Assembly: GCF_002855495.1 (NCBI RefSeq) | Contig: NZ_PKRO01000007.1 | Location: forward strand, 53,431-117,430 | Origin: Porphyrobacter sp. TH134 | GTDB lineage: Bacteria > Pseudomonadota > Alphaproteobacteria > Sphingomonadales > Sphingomonadaceae | Direction of reading: 5' to 3' | DNA: 64,000 nucleotides | Shown here: piece by piece, positions 52,164 to 61,292 of the stretch | How positions within the stretch are numbered: position 1 is the stretch's first letter | How the letters are laid out: each line of letters begins with the position of its first letter | Translations under genes and position numbers: made by a program | Notes under the pieces: generated by a model | The model's input: only the letters and a program-made list of their open reading frames with translations | Told to the model about the DNA's origin: nothing | Database searches by the model: none

Positions 52164-53171
52164 CTACAAAAACTTTGCCATCACGCCGGCGGTGTCGATC
52201 ATCCGGTTGGAGAAGCCCCACTCGTTATCATACCAGCTGACAACGCGGGCCAGCTTGCCTTCCATGACGCTGGTTTCCAGCGAATCGACTGTAGAAGACG
52301 CCGGGTAGTGATTGAAATCGCTCGAAACCAGCGGCTGGTCGGTATAATCGAGCACGCCCTTCATCGGGCCCTCGGCAGCAGCCTTCAGCGCGGCGTTGAT
52401 TTCTTCTGCCGTGGTATCGCGCTTGGGCGTGAAGACCAGATCGATCAGCGACACATTGGGCGTCGGCACGCGCACGGATGAGCCGTCAAGCTTGCCCTTC
52501 AACTCCGGCAGCACCAGCCCCACGGCGCGCGCGGCACCGGTGGTGGTCGGGATCATGTTCTGCGCGCCTGCGCGGGCGCGGCGCAGATCGGAGTGGATCT
52601 GATCGAGCATCCGCTGGTCGTTGGTGTAGGAATGGATCGTGGTCATGAACCCGCGCTCGATCCCGATCACGTCGTTGAGCACCTTGGCCACCGGCGCGAG
52701 GCAGTTGGTGGTGCAGCTGGCGTTGGAGATGATCACGTCATCGCCCGTCAGCGTGTCGTGGTTCACACCGTAAACGATGGTCTTGCTGACGCCGGTCGCG
52801 GGTGCGGAGATCAGCACGCGCTTGGCCCCTGCGGCAAGATGCGGGCGGCTGGCTTCATCCGACTGGAAAAAGCCCGTGCATTCCAGCACGATATCCACGC
52901 CCATGGCGCCGTGCGGCAGGTTGGCCGGATCACGTTCCTTGGTGACCGCGATCCGCTTGCCATTGACGATGATCGCATCGCCATCGGCGGTGACCTCACC
53001 GCCGAAACGGCCATGGACGGAATCATAGGCGAACAGCAACGCGTTCGACTTGGCATCGGCCAGATCGTTGATTGCAACAAGTTCGAGATCATGATCGCTG
53101 CGCTCAAGAATTGCGCGCGCAACCAGCCGTCCGATCCGGCCAAAGCCGTTGATGGCAACCTTTGTGGCCAT
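52164..53171 (-). CDS. gap: Glyceraldehyde-3-phosphate dehydrogenase (type I)
   Basis: 335 residues. Rossmann start '[16 protein letters not shown]', catalytic '[11 protein letters not shown]' (Cys about 152) and '[10 protein letters not shown]'. The substrate-binding '[16 protein letters not shown]' and the C-terminal '[12 protein letters not shown]' are intact. Follows tkt by 15 nt in one operon. NAD versus NADP preference: residues after the glycine motif ('INDLADAK') suggest NAD, but this is inference. Confidence 0.96.
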   Translation of the reverse strand: MATKVAINGFGRIGRLVARAILERSDHDLELVAINDLADAKSNALLFAYDSVHGRFGGEVTADGDAIIVNGKRIAVTKERDPANLPHGAMGVDIVLECTGFFQSDEASRPHLAAGAKRVLISAPATGVSKTIVYGVNHDTLTGDDVIISNASCTTNCLAPVAKVLNDVIGIERGFMTTIHSYTNDQRMLDQIHSDLRRARAGAQNMIPTTTGAARAVGLVLPELKGKLDGSSVRVPTPNVSLIDLVFTPKRDTTAEEINAALKAAAEGPMKGVLDYTDQPLVSSDFNHYPASSTVDSLETSVMEGKLARVVSWYDNEWGFSNRMIDTAGVMAKFL

Positions 53172-53186
53172 GATAAGTGCTCCTGA

Positions 53187-55163
53187 TTAGCTGTTCAATT
53201 TGTTCTGGATTTGCGGGACGATCGCCGCAGCGGTAAGTCCGAAATGGGCATAGAGGTCGGCGATCGGCGCCGACGCGCCAAAACTGTCGATCCCGATGTT
53301 GAGGCCGTCCGTGCCGGTGTAACGCTGCCAGCCGAAGGTGCTGGCCGCCTCGATCGAAACAATCAGCGCGCCTTCGGGAATAATGTCGGCGCAGTAGGCG
53401 GCGTCTTGTTCATCGAACAATTCGCTGCACACCAGCGAGACGACATCGGCGCCAACGCCCCCCGCTTCAAGCTCGGCAGCGCAGGCCAGCGCGATTTCGA
53501 CTTCCGATCCGGTCGCCAGGATCACAACCTTGCGCGGCGCATCGGCAGCCTTGACGCGGTAGCCGCCCTTGGCCGACAGGTTTTCGCCCGTTTCAAGCCG
53601 CAGCTGGGGGAGGTTCTGGCGGGTCAGCGCGAGAATGGTCGGACGGTCGGCCTGGCGCAGCGCGATCTCCCAGCACTCTGCGGTTTCGACCGCGTCGGCG
53701 GGGCGCATCACCAGCAGATTGGGCATGGCGCGCAGGCTTGCCAGATGCTCGACCGGCTGATGGGTCGGTCCGTCCTCGCCCAGCCCGATGCTGTCATGGG
53801 TCATCACATAAATGACGCGGCAATGCTGGAGCGCCGACAGACGGATCGCGCCGCGGGCATAGTCGGTGAACACCAGGAACGTGCCGCCATAAGGGATCAC
53901 GCCGCCATGCAGCGCCATGCCGTTCATCGCAGCGGCCATGCCGAATTCGCGGATGCCGTAATAGACGTAGCGGCCCGCATAATTGTCGCGGTTGAAGGTG
54001 CCGATACCGCCGGCCAGCGTGTTGTTCGAGCCGGTCAGGTCGGCGCTGCCGCCGATGGTATCGGGCAGCAGCGGATTGAGCGCGCCCAGTGCGATTTCGC
54101 TCGCCTTGCGGGTAGCGATTTTCTGGGGCGCTGCGATCAGGCTGTCGATGTGCGCATCAAGGCTGAAGCCTTCCGGCAGATCGCCTGCCATGCGCCGTTC
54201 AAACTCGGCCTTGTGCGCCGAAGCCTCCAACCGGCCGGCCCATGCGCCATGGGCGGCACGGCCAGGTTCGGCGGCCATATGCCAGTCGGCAAGGATTTCG
54301 TCGGGGATCACGAAAGGCTCAGCCGTCCACCCCAGCGTTTCCCGCGCGGCCGCAACTTCGGCCCCGCCCAGGGCGGCGCCATGGGTGGCACTGGTGCCCT
54401 GCTTGTTGGGCGCGCCCTTGCCGATGACAGTGCGGCAGGCGATCAGCGAGGGGCGCGGGTCGGCCTTGGCCTCGAGAATGGCGCGCTCGATATCGGCGAA
54501 ATCGTGGCCGTCACACTCGGCGACGTGCCATCCGGTCGCGGCGTAACGGGCCTTGATATCCTCGGACGTCGACAGATCGGTCGCGCCGTCGATGGTGATG
54601 CGGTTGTCGTCCCACAACACGTTCAGGCGGCCAAGGCCAAGGTGCCCAGCCAGACCAATGGCTTCGTGGTTGATGCCTTCCATCAGGCAGCCGTCGCCAG
54701 CGATCACCCAGGTGCGGTGATCGACCAAATCGTCGCTGAAGACAGCATTCAGATGCCGCTCGGCCATTGCCATGCCAACCGCCATTGCCAGGCCCTGCCC
54801 CAGCGGCCCGGTGGTGCATTCCACGCCGTCGAGCAGGAAGTTCTCCGGATGTCCGGCGCACGGGCTGGTCAACTGGCGAAAATTGCGGATGTCGCCAATC
54901 GTGGGTGCGGCGTAGCCGGTGAGGTAGAGCAGACTGTAGATCAGCATCGAGCCGTGTCCGGCCGACAGCACGAAGCGATCACGGTCGGCCCAGTGCGGCG
55001 CAGCAGGATCAAACTTCAGATGGCGCGTGAACAGCACTGTCGCCACATCCGCCATGCCCATCGGCATGCCGGGGTGGCCCGAATTGGCCGCCTCGACGGC
55101 GTCCATCGCAAGCACGCGAATGGCATTGGCCATCGGTTGAAGACGGGCAACGTCAATGTTCAT
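53187..55163 (-). CDS. tkt: Transketolase
   Basis: 658 residues. Thiamine-diphosphate enzyme of the pentose phosphate pathway. N-terminal 'DAVEAANSGHPGMPMGMADV', TPP motif 'GDGCLMEGINHEA...NVLWDDNRITIDG', and the pyrimidine-side 'FGIREFGMAAAMNG'-type segment ('YYGIREFGMAAAMNGMALHGG'), then 'DSIGLGEDGPTHQPVEHL'. First gene of the tkt-gap-pgk series, transcribed away from zapA. The 232-nt spacer to 55396 should hold both promoters; no specific operator seen. Confidence 0.96.
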   Translation of the reverse strand: MNIDVARLQPMANAIRVLAMDAVEAANSGHPGMPMGMADVATVLFTRHLKFDPAAPHWADRDRFVLSAGHGSMLIYSLLYLTGYAAPTIGDIRNFRQLTSPCAGHPENFLLDGVECTTGPLGQGLAMAVGMAMAERHLNAVFSDDLVDHRTWVIAGDGCLMEGINHEAIGLAGHLGLGRLNVLWDDNRITIDGATDLSTSEDIKARYAATGWHVAECDGHDFADIERAILEAKADPRPSLIACRTVIGKGAPNKQGTSATHGAALGGAEVAAARETLGWTAEPFVIPDEILADWHMAAEPGRAAHGAWAGRLEASAHKAEFERRMAGDLPEGFSLDAHIDSLIAAPQKIATRKASEIALGALNPLLPDTIGGSADLTGSNNTLAGGIGTFNRDNYAGRYVYYGIREFGMAAAMNGMALHGGVIPYGGTFLVFTDYARGAIRLSALQHCRVIYVMTHDSIGLGEDGPTHQPVEHLASLRAMPNLLVMRPADAVETAECWEIALRQADRPTILALTRQNLPQLRLETGENLSAKGGYRVKAADAPRKVVILATGSEVEIALACAAELEAGGVGADVVSLVCSELFDEQDAAYCADIIPEGALIVSIEAASTFGWQRYTGTDGLNIGIDSFGASAPIADLYAHFGLTAAAIVPQIQNKLNS

Positions 55164-55395
55164 GAGCGCGAAACTCTCCTGTTAGTGATCTTGCGCCTCG
55201 CCCGCAGCAGAGCGCCCAATGCGCGCGATTCGATCCCTGGTCACCGGTGCGCAGTGCCATTGCCGAGGCCAAGGATGAGGTCAACCTTGCGTGCACGCCG
55301 CATCACCCAATCAGGCCAAATACAGCGCTAGGCACTTATCAACAGCCCCCAGCAAGCCTTTGCGCCCAATGTGGTCTGTTGGTATTGCACGTCAC

Positions 55396-55611
55396 ATGAC
55401 CGCCGACCGTATCGCATCTGCTGTGACCCGCATCGAAGCCGCGCTCGCGCGCATCGAAGCGGTGCGAAGCAGCGCAGCCAGTCAGGACAACCGGCCCGCC
55501 AGCGGATCGGCGCGGGTGGTCGAGCTGGTCAATGTTCATGAAAAGTTGCGCGAGCAGGTGTCTGAAAGTCTTCGCGAACTTGATGATCTGTTGGCCAAGC
55601 TGGAAGACTGA
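55396..55611 (+). CDS. Small coiled-coil protein upstream of zapA
   Basis: 71 residues from the ATG at 55396; the frame opens at 55291. Mostly helical with heptad character ('RIEAALARIEAVRS' and 'VVELVNVHEKLREQVSESLRELDDLLAKLED'). No family recognised. It ends 6 nt before zapA, so it is co-transcribed and probably relates to cell division, by context only. Confidence 0.72.
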   Translation: MTADRIASAVTRIEAALARIEAVRSSAASQDNRPASGSARVVELVNVHEKLREQVSESLRELDDLLAKLED

Positions 55612-55617
55612 CCGGCG

Positions 55618-56016
55618 ATGAGCACTGTCACCCTCAGCATCGGCCCCAAGAGCTACACGATTGCGTGCGCCGATGGGCAGGAAGCCCACATCAAAGCCTT
55701 GGGCGCGATGATCGCCGAAAAATATGCGCAACTCGGCACCGCGCGCGCGCCGCTGGAGGCGCAGAACCTGCTGTTTGCCGCGTTGTTCATGGCCGACGAA
55801 CTGGCAGAGGCGCGCAAGCTGATCGCATCGCCCCCTGCCCCTGCGAGCGAGCCGGACACGGACGAGCGTGACGCGCTGAGAGAGCGCGTGGCAGTGCTTG
55901 AGGCCGAGCTCGCCGCAGCGCTCGATACCGCTGCCATTGCCGAAAAGCTGGAAGCACTGGCCGCGCAGGCCGAAGCCAGCGCCGCGGCGCTTGAAGCTGA
56001 CGCCGCGAGCGCCTAA
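55618..56016 (+). CDS. zapA: Cell division protein ZapA
   Basis: 132 residues. N-terminal ZapA beta-hairpin domain ('VTLSIGPKSYTIACADGQEAHIKALGAMI'), then 'ALFMADELAEARKL' and a coiled-coil tail rich in alanine and glutamate. Promotes FtsZ ring bundling. Followed by the 6S RNA candidate and 5-formyl-THF cyclo-ligase, the classical zapA-ssrS-ygfA order. Confidence 0.9.
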   Translation: MSTVTLSIGPKSYTIACADGQEAHIKALGAMIAEKYAQLGTARAPLEAQNLLFAALFMADELAEARKLIASPPAPASEPDTDERDALRERVAVLEAELAAALDTAAIAEKLEALAAQAEASAAALEADAASA

Positions 56017-56029
56017 GTATAGCGGCGGC

Positions 56030-56200
56030 GGGACTGCCCGGCACGAGCCGATTGAATATCCCTGAGGCTATAAGTAATCCAAATGGGAGCTGTCCCTGCC
56101 CTTGCGTGCCGGTTCGTCCGGAACTCTCGGGCACACGGCGCCCACCTGACGTACCACGCGTCAGAGGATTTCTAGCGCAAACGACCCATGGTGGTTCCGT
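56030..56200 (+). ncRNA. ssrS: 6S RNA candidate (RNA polymerase-binding regulator)
   Basis: Ends are approximate. No ORF here; lies between zapA and 5-formyl-THF cyclo-ligase, where 6S RNA sits in proteobacteria. Contains ATCCCTGAG and, ~45 nt later, CCGGTTCGTCCGGAACTC, which parallels the E. coli 6S apical part GGTCCGTCCGAG. Stems visible: CCGGCACG (56038-56045) with CGTGCCGG (56105-56112), and CTGACG/CGTCAG (56146-56164). Confidence 0.65.
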
Positions 56201-56415
56201 CACTTTCTTGTTGTCCGCATCGCCTCCGCGATGCGGTTCCTCCGGGAGCCCGGCCTCTTCCGGGGCCACCCCTGCGGGCGGCCGGTCGGCCTTGCGGCCC
56301 TTTGGGCCGTTCTGATCCTCTCCCTTGGGGGAGAGGGACCATCCGCAGGATGGTGGAGGGGCGAGCTGGGGGTTGATCTTGCCGCCTTCCGGTCGCGGGT
56401 CTACCGCTTTCTCCG
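56200..56415. repeat. Repeat-rich intergenic spacer before 5-formyl-THF cyclo-ligase
   Basis: About 215 nt without a gene. Several palindromes: GCATCGCC..GGCGATGC-like around 56217-56232, CCGGCCTC..GGGGCC, CTCTCCC TTGG GGGAGAG (56320-56337) and CCATCC GCA GGATGG. The third resembles stems at 5763-5910, pointing to a dispersed repeat family. Confidence 0.5.
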
Positions 56416-56994
56416 ATGACCAGCCTTAGCAAATCCGAACTCCGCCGCACCCTTCGCGCTGCCCGCAAGGCCCATGTTGACGCGCTGCCCGATTCCATTC
56501 GCGGCCTGCTGTTTCACCGCCCGCCGGCCCCGCTGCTTGCGCGGATCGGGGATGAGGCGGTGATTGGGCTCTATCATGCCGGAGCCACCGAGGCTCCTGC
56601 AGGCGGCTATGCGCGGTTCTTCCATGATGCCGGGCACGCGATCGCCCTGCCCCGATTTGCCGCGCGCGGGGCCGCGATGACTTTTGCCCGCCACACGGAC
56701 CCCTATTCGCACGACGATCTGGAGATCGGCCCTTTCGGCGTCCTGCAACCCTTAGCCGAGGCCGAGCCGCTGGTACCCGACATCCTGTTCGTGCCGTTGG
56801 TGGGCTTTACCCCCAACCTCGACCGATTGGGGCAAGGCGGCGGGCACTATGATCGCTGGCTGGCGGAACATCCGCCGCAGCTGGCCATTGGGCTGGCATG
56901 GGATGCGCAAACCCGCGATGCCCTGCCAACCGAACCCCATGACGTACGGCTTGATATGGTCGTCACCCCCACCCGGATTTACGGAAACCTGTGA
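56416..56994 (+). CDS. 5-formyltetrahydrofolate cyclo-ligase
   Basis: 192 residues. ATP-dependent conversion of 5-formyl-THF to 5,10-methenyl-THF (YgfA/Fau). N-terminal 'SKSELRRTLRAARKAH', 'IALPRFAARGAAMTF' and the ATP/Mg signature 'RLGQGGGHYDRWL' are present. Next to zapA and the 6S candidate, as expected. The stop overlaps the DUF2842 ATG (TGATG). Confidence 0.93.
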   Translation: MTSLSKSELRRTLRAARKAHVDALPDSIRGLLFHRPPAPLLARIGDEAVIGLYHAGATEAPAGGYARFFHDAGHAIALPRFAARGAAMTFARHTDPYSHDDLEIGPFGVLQPLAEAEPLVPDILFVPLVGFTPNLDRLGQGGGHYDRWLAEHPPQLAIGLAWDAQTRDALPTEPHDVRLDMVVTPTRIYGNL

Positions 56995-57260
56995 TGCGTG
57001 AAACCCCCACCTGGCGAATCCCGTTCGGCATTGTCAGCCTGTTCATCGCGCTGATGGTCTACGGCGTCGTAATCGCCCGCTATGCGCCGAGTTACATCGG
57101 GCGCTGGTCGGGCGGCGCACAGACGGTTGTTTATGTGGTGCTGGGCCTGATCTGGCTGCTGCCCTTGCGCAATTTCCTGATCTGGATGGAAACCGGCAGC
57201 TGGAGCGCGCCCAAGGCGCCCCTGACGGATCAGGACAGCGCAAAAGAAAAGGCGGACTGA
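56994..57260 (+). CDS. DUF2842 membrane protein
   Basis: 88 residues from the ATG at 56994, coupled to the upstream stop; a GTG one codon earlier is possible. Two membrane helices (about 9-29 and 43-63) with 'LPLRNFLIWMETG' after the second, matching DUF2842, a family I know only from alphaproteobacteria. Function unknown. Confidence 0.85.
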   Translation: MRETPTWRIPFGIVSLFIALMVYGVVIARYAPSYIGRWSGGAQTVVYVVLGLIWLLPLRNFLIWMETGSWSAPKAPLTDQDSAKEKAD

Positions 57261-57302
57261 CGCCCGCCTTCACAGTGCCATTTCGGCCGTTCCAGAAACA
57301 AG

Positions 57303-57379
<77 letters not shown>

Positions 57380-57497
57380 GCATCTTGTTTCTTTCAGCGT
57401 CCCGGCGATGCCGTCCCGCTGTCGGAGCAGCGCCATTAGGGCGGTCGGTTCGGGCTGTCAACGCCCTCAATACCACCTTTGACGCAATATTTTTTCC

Positions 57498-58811
57498 CTA
57501 CTCTACCAGCAGCAAAGCAGGCGTCTCGATCAGGCGCTTGACCGCCTGCACAAAGCTGGCCGCATCATGCCCGTCGACCACACGGTGATCGCAGGAAATC
57601 GAGATATTCATGAGCTTGCGCTTGGCGATTCGCTCGCCCCCCATGCCGTCAGAAACGAACATGGGCCGCTCAACGATACGGTTGGGTCCGATGATCGCGA
57701 CTTCGGGGCGATTGATGACCGGCGTGGTCGCCACGCCGCCAAGCGGGCCGAGCGAGGTGATCGTCAGGGTCGAACCGGAAAGTTCCTCCGATGTCGCCTT
57801 GCCGCTGCGGGCGGCTTCGGCGAGCCGGCCGATTTCGCGGGCCAATTGCCACAGGTTGCGGCTTTGCGCGTCGCGAATCACCGGCACCATCAGCCCGGCA
57901 TCGGTCTGCGCCGCCATGCCGAGATGCACCGCACCGTAACGGGTGACGACATTGGCTTCGTCATCATAGCGCGCGTTGATCATCGGGAAATCGGGCACCG
58001 CCTTGCAGATCGCGCGGATCATCAGCGGCAACATGGTGAGCTTGGGCTTATCGCCGCGTGCCGCATTCAACTGCGCGCGCAGGACTTCCAGATCGGTGAC
58101 GTCGCATTCTTCGACATAAGTGAAATGCGGAATGTGACGCTTGGCCGCGGCCATGTTCTGGGCGATGCGTTTGCGCAGCCCGATCACCTTGATCGTCTCG
58201 TCGGCGCGCGCTGTGCCGCCCGCGCCGAAGCCGCTGCTGGCGTTATAGGCGAGGAAGGCATCAAGATCGCCGTGGCGCACGCGGCCATCTTCGGCAGGTT
58301 TCACCTCGGCCAGATCAATGCCCAGATCACGCGCGCGCTGGCGCACGGCGGGCGAGGCAAGGACCTTCGTACCAGCATCCGTTCGCCCTGAGCTTGCCGG
58401 AGGGCTGTCCTTCTCTTCTGGCAACGGATCGGAATTGAAGGACGGTGCTTCGACAAGCTCAGCACGAACGGGTTCTGAGGTTTCGGCCTCACCCTCATCG
58501 GACATTTCGTCTTCGATCTGCTCGGCCGCGGCCTCGGCCTGCTCCTCGGACGCCTCGCCCCCATGCTCGCCGTCGACCTCGATCACCAGCAGCATCGCGC
58601 CGATGGCGATCACATCGCCAACCTCGCCCGCCACTTCGACGACCGTGCCCGCCACCGGACTTTCGATGTCGATCGTCGCCTTGTCGGTCATCACGTCGAC
58701 GAGGTGTTGATCCTCCTCGACCCGGTCACCAACCTTGACGTGCCATTCGACGACTTCCGCCTCGGCCACGCCTTCGCCCACATCGGGCATCTTGAATGTG
58801 AATTTCGCCAT
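57498..58811 (-). CDS. bkdB: Branched-chain 2-oxo acid dehydrogenase E2 (dihydrolipoyl transacylase)
   Basis: 437 residues from the ATG at 58811 (MAKFTFKM). Lipoyl domain (1-80) with lipoylation K44 in 'VMTDKATIDIES', an acidic linker, a peripheral-subunit-binding domain ('ASPAVRQRARDLGIDLAEV', about 150-185), then the catalytic core ending with 'ISCDHRVVDGHDAASF'. Residues about 114-144, in the linker, come from a 90-bp palindromic repeat inserted in frame ('VRAELVEAPSFNS'). Third gene of the bkd operon, 8 nt after E1-beta. Confidence 0.93.
   Translation of the reverse strand: MAKFTFKMPDVGEGVAEAEVVEWHVKVGDRVEEDQHLVDVMTDKATIDIESPVAGTVVEVAGEVGDVIAIGAMLLVIEVDGEHGGEASEEQAEAAAEQIEDEMSDEGEAETSEPVRAELVEAPSFNSDPLPEEKDSPPASSGRTDAGTKVLASPAVRQRARDLGIDLAEVKPAEDGRVRHGDLDAFLAYNASSGFGAGGTARADETIKVIGLRKRIAQNMAAAKRHIPHFTYVEECDVTDLEVLRAQLNAARGDKPKLTMLPLMIRAICKAVPDFPMINARYDDEANVVTRYGAVHLGMAAQTDAGLMVPVIRDAQSRNLWQLAREIGRLAEAARSGKATSEELSGSTLTITSLGPLGGVATTPVINRPEVAIIGPNRIVERPMFVSDGMGGERIAKRKLMNISISCDHRVVDGHDAASFVQAVKRLIETPALLLVE
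58381..58470. repeat. Double-hairpin palindromic repeat, in frame inside bkdB
   Basis: Outer arms GTTCGCCCTGAGCTTGCCGG and CGACAAGCTCAGCACGAACG are inverted near-copies; inner GTCCTTC / GAAGGAC also pairs. Encodes 'VRAELVEAPSFNSD' in the flexible linker of the E2 protein. Same family as the copy at 52058. Confidence 0.87.
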
Positions 58812-58819
58812 GGCGCCGG

Positions 58820-59875
58820 TCAATCCTTGAGAAGCTTGTCGATAGCCTCGCCGATGCGGACAGGGCCGGGGAAATAGGCCCATTCGAGGCTGTGGGGATA
58901 GGGCGTGTCGAAGCCGGTGACGCGTTCCACCGGGGCTTCGAGGTGGTAGAAACAGCGTTCGGTCACCAGCGCGGAAAGCTCTGCACCGAAGCCGCTGGTG
59001 CGGGTCGCTTCGTGGACGATCATGCAGCGGCCGGTCTTTTCAACCGAAGCCTCAATCGCCTTGATGTCGAGTGGCACGAGCGTGCGCAGATCGAGGATGT
59101 CGGCATCCACGCCCTTGGCCTCGCACACGGCCTGCGCCACGTGAACCATCGTGCCGTAAGCCAGCACGGTGAGCTGTTCGCCCTCACGCACATGCCGCGC
59201 CTTGCCGAGCGGGATCTTGTAATAGCCTTCAGGCACCACACTGTCGGGATGCTTTTTCCACGGTTCGACCGGCTTGTCGTAAAAGCCGGTGAAGGGGCCG
59301 TTGTAGATGCGCTTGGGTTCGAAGAAGATCACCGGATCATTATCTTCGATGGCCGCGATCAGCAGCCCCTTGGCATCATGCGGGGTCGCCGGGATCACGG
59401 TTTTGAGGCCCGCGACATGGGTGAACAAAGCCTCGGGGCTCTGGCTGTGGGTCTGGCCGCCGAAAATCCCGCCGCCAAAGGGCGAACGCACGGTGAGCGG
59501 CGCGATATAGTCGCCCGCCGAACGATACCGCAGGCGTGCCGCTTCGCTGATCAGCTGGTCGAGGCCGGGGTAGATGTAATCGGCGAACTGGATTTCGGGG
59601 ACTGGCCGGAGCCCGTAAGCCCCCATCCCCACTGCCGCACCGATGATGCCGCATTCCGAAATCGGGGTATCGAACACGCGGTTCTTGCCGTGCTTGGCCT
59701 GAAGTCCGGCGGTGGCGCGGAACACCCCGCCGAAATAGCCGACATCCTCGCCCATGATGATCACATCGGGATCACGGGTGAGCATGATGTCGAGCGCTTC
59801 GTTGATCGCCTCGATCATGTTGAGGCGGCGTTCAGCGAGGACGTCCTCGCCCACGGTGGCCGGTTCTTCACTCAT
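58820..59875 (-). CDS. bkdA2: Branched-chain 2-oxo acid dehydrogenase E1 beta
   Basis: 351 residues from the ATG at 59875, overlapping the E1-alpha stop by 4 nt (ATGA). 'NMIEAINEALDIMLTRDPDVIIMGEDVGYFGGVFRAT', 'RVFDTPISECGIIGAAVGMG', 'PLTVRSPFGGGIFGGQTHSQSPE' and 'IFFEPKRIY' match BCKDH E1-beta. Forms the alpha2beta2 decarboxylase with bkdA1, converting branched-chain 2-oxo acids to acyl groups on E2 lipoate. Confidence 0.94.
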   Translation of the reverse strand: MSEEPATVGEDVLAERRLNMIEAINEALDIMLTRDPDVIIMGEDVGYFGGVFRATAGLQAKHGKNRVFDTPISECGIIGAAVGMGAYGLRPVPEIQFADYIYPGLDQLISEAARLRYRSAGDYIAPLTVRSPFGGGIFGGQTHSQSPEALFTHVAGLKTVIPATPHDAKGLLIAAIEDNDPVIFFEPKRIYNGPFTGFYDKPVEPWKKHPDSVVPEGYYKIPLGKARHVREGEQLTVLAYGTMVHVAQAVCEAKGVDADILDLRTLVPLDIKAIEASVEKTGRCMIVHEATRTSGFGAELSALVTERCFYHLEAPVERVTGFDTPYPHSLEWAYFPGPVRIGEAIDKLLKD

Positions 59876-61179
59876 CCGAAGGGCCTTTCGGTGCCGAACT
59901 TGGTGATGCGTTCGCGGATCGCCTGATCGGCCTGTTCTTCCAGATGCCAGGGCAATTCTTCGTACACATCCTCGAACATGGTGTGGAACGGGTGGTGGAG
60001 GCCGTGGCCCAGAATGCCGTTCTTCTCGGCTTCCTTGGTGGTGGCCTTGACCTCTTCGGCGCAGGCGAGGTCCATCGCGGCATGGCGTTCCTCGTCCCAT
60101 TCACCGATGGCGATGAGGTGCTTTTTCAGGCGCGTCACCGGATCGCCCAGCGGCCATTCTTCCCGTTCCTGCGCGCTGCGATAGCCGCTCGGATCGTCAG
60201 AGGTTGAATGGCCTTCCGCGCGGTAGGTGAAGTATTCGATCAATGTCGGCCCGTGGTTGCCGCGGGCGCGGTTCGCCGCCCATTCGGCCGCGGCATAGCA
60301 GGCGAGCGCATCATTACCGTCCACCCGCAGCGCGGCGATCCCATAGCCAAGGCCTCGCGCGGCAAAGGTCGTGCGTTCACCACCGGCAAATCCCGAGAAG
60401 CTCGAAATTGCCCACTGGTTGTTGACAACGTTGAGGATGACCGGCGCGTTGTAAACCGCGGCAAAGGTGCAAGCCGCGTGGAAATCGCCCTCGGCCGTGG
60501 AGCCTTCGCCCACCCAGGTCGCCGCGATCCGGCTATCGCCTTTGGCCGCGCTCGCCATCGCCCAGCCCACCGCTTGGGGGCACTGGGTCGCAAGGTTGCC
60601 GGAAATCGTGAAAAAGCTGTGCTCGCGGCTCGAATACATGATCGGCAGCTGGCGGCCCTTCAGCTTGTCGGCCTTGTTGGAATAGATCTGGTTGATCATT
60701 TCCAGCAGCGGATAGCCGCGCGCGATCAGGATGCCCTGCTGGCGATAGCTGGGGAACACCATGTCATCGCTGGCGAGCGCCATGGCGGGCGCGATCGAGG
60801 TCGCCTCCTCGCCGGTGCACTTCATGTAGAAGCTGGTCTTGCCCTGCCTTTGCCCGCGGAACATGCGTTCATCAAAGGCGCGCACCATCGCCATGTGGCC
60901 CAGCATGGCGCGCAGGGTGTCCGGGCTGAGCCGCGGGTTCCACGGGCCGTGGGCCTGATGATCATCGCCCAGCACCCGCACCAGCCCATAGGCCAGACCC
61001 GCCATTTGCGACGGATGAACACCTTCATCCGGGCGCGGCTGATCGCCGGGCGCACCAATATCGATATGCGAAAAGTCCGCCTGATCGCCGGGACGATATT
61101 TCGGCTCGGGCACATGCAGACTAAGCGGCTGACGGTTCGTCTCTGCCGGTATTGCTGGCGGTTTCGCTGGATCGGCCAT
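59872..61179 (-). CDS. bkdA1: Branched-chain 2-oxo acid dehydrogenase E1 alpha
   Basis: 435 residues. Closely follows the pattern of Pseudomonas BkdA1: 'LSLHVPEPKYRPGDQADFS' at the N-terminus, 'QRQGKTSFYMKCTGEEA', 'FPSYRQQGILIARGYPLLEM' and 'KGRQLPIMYSSRE'. The TPP motif 'GEGSTAEGDFHAACTFAAVYNAPVILNVVNNQWAIS' and the phosphorylation-loop-like 'YRAEGHSTSDDPSGYR' are present. First gene of the operon. The 113-nt region upstream contains an AT-rich stretch (TTGTATACGTATTTTTAT, 61229-61246) that could be the promoter; no bkdR regulator is nearby. Confidence 0.95.
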   Translation of the reverse strand: MADPAKPPAIPAETNRQPLSLHVPEPKYRPGDQADFSHIDIGAPGDQPRPDEGVHPSQMAGLAYGLVRVLGDDHQAHGPWNPRLSPDTLRAMLGHMAMVRAFDERMFRGQRQGKTSFYMKCTGEEATSIAPAMALASDDMVFPSYRQQGILIARGYPLLEMINQIYSNKADKLKGRQLPIMYSSREHSFFTISGNLATQCPQAVGWAMASAAKGDSRIAATWVGEGSTAEGDFHAACTFAAVYNAPVILNVVNNQWAISSFSGFAGGERTTFAARGLGYGIAALRVDGNDALACYAAAEWAANRARGNHGPTLIEYFTYRAEGHSTSDDPSGYRSAQEREEWPLGDPVTRLKKHLIAIGEWDEERHAAMDLACAEEVKATTKEAEKNGILGHGLHHPFHTMFEDVYEELPWHLEEQADQAIRERITKFGTERPFG

Positions 61180-61292
61180 GCGCCTTGCTTTCCCCTCGCC
61201 GTTGCCCCGCCGCGAGCGAGTGCAATCATTGCTTGTATACGTATTTTTATTTCAACACAGGCGCGTGGTCAAGGCGGGTGCAGCGGTCGGGG

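Noticed and set aside
53211..55331. 706-codon open frame opposite tkt
   Set aside because: Shadow of transketolase; Arg/His/Gly-rich and without family signatures.
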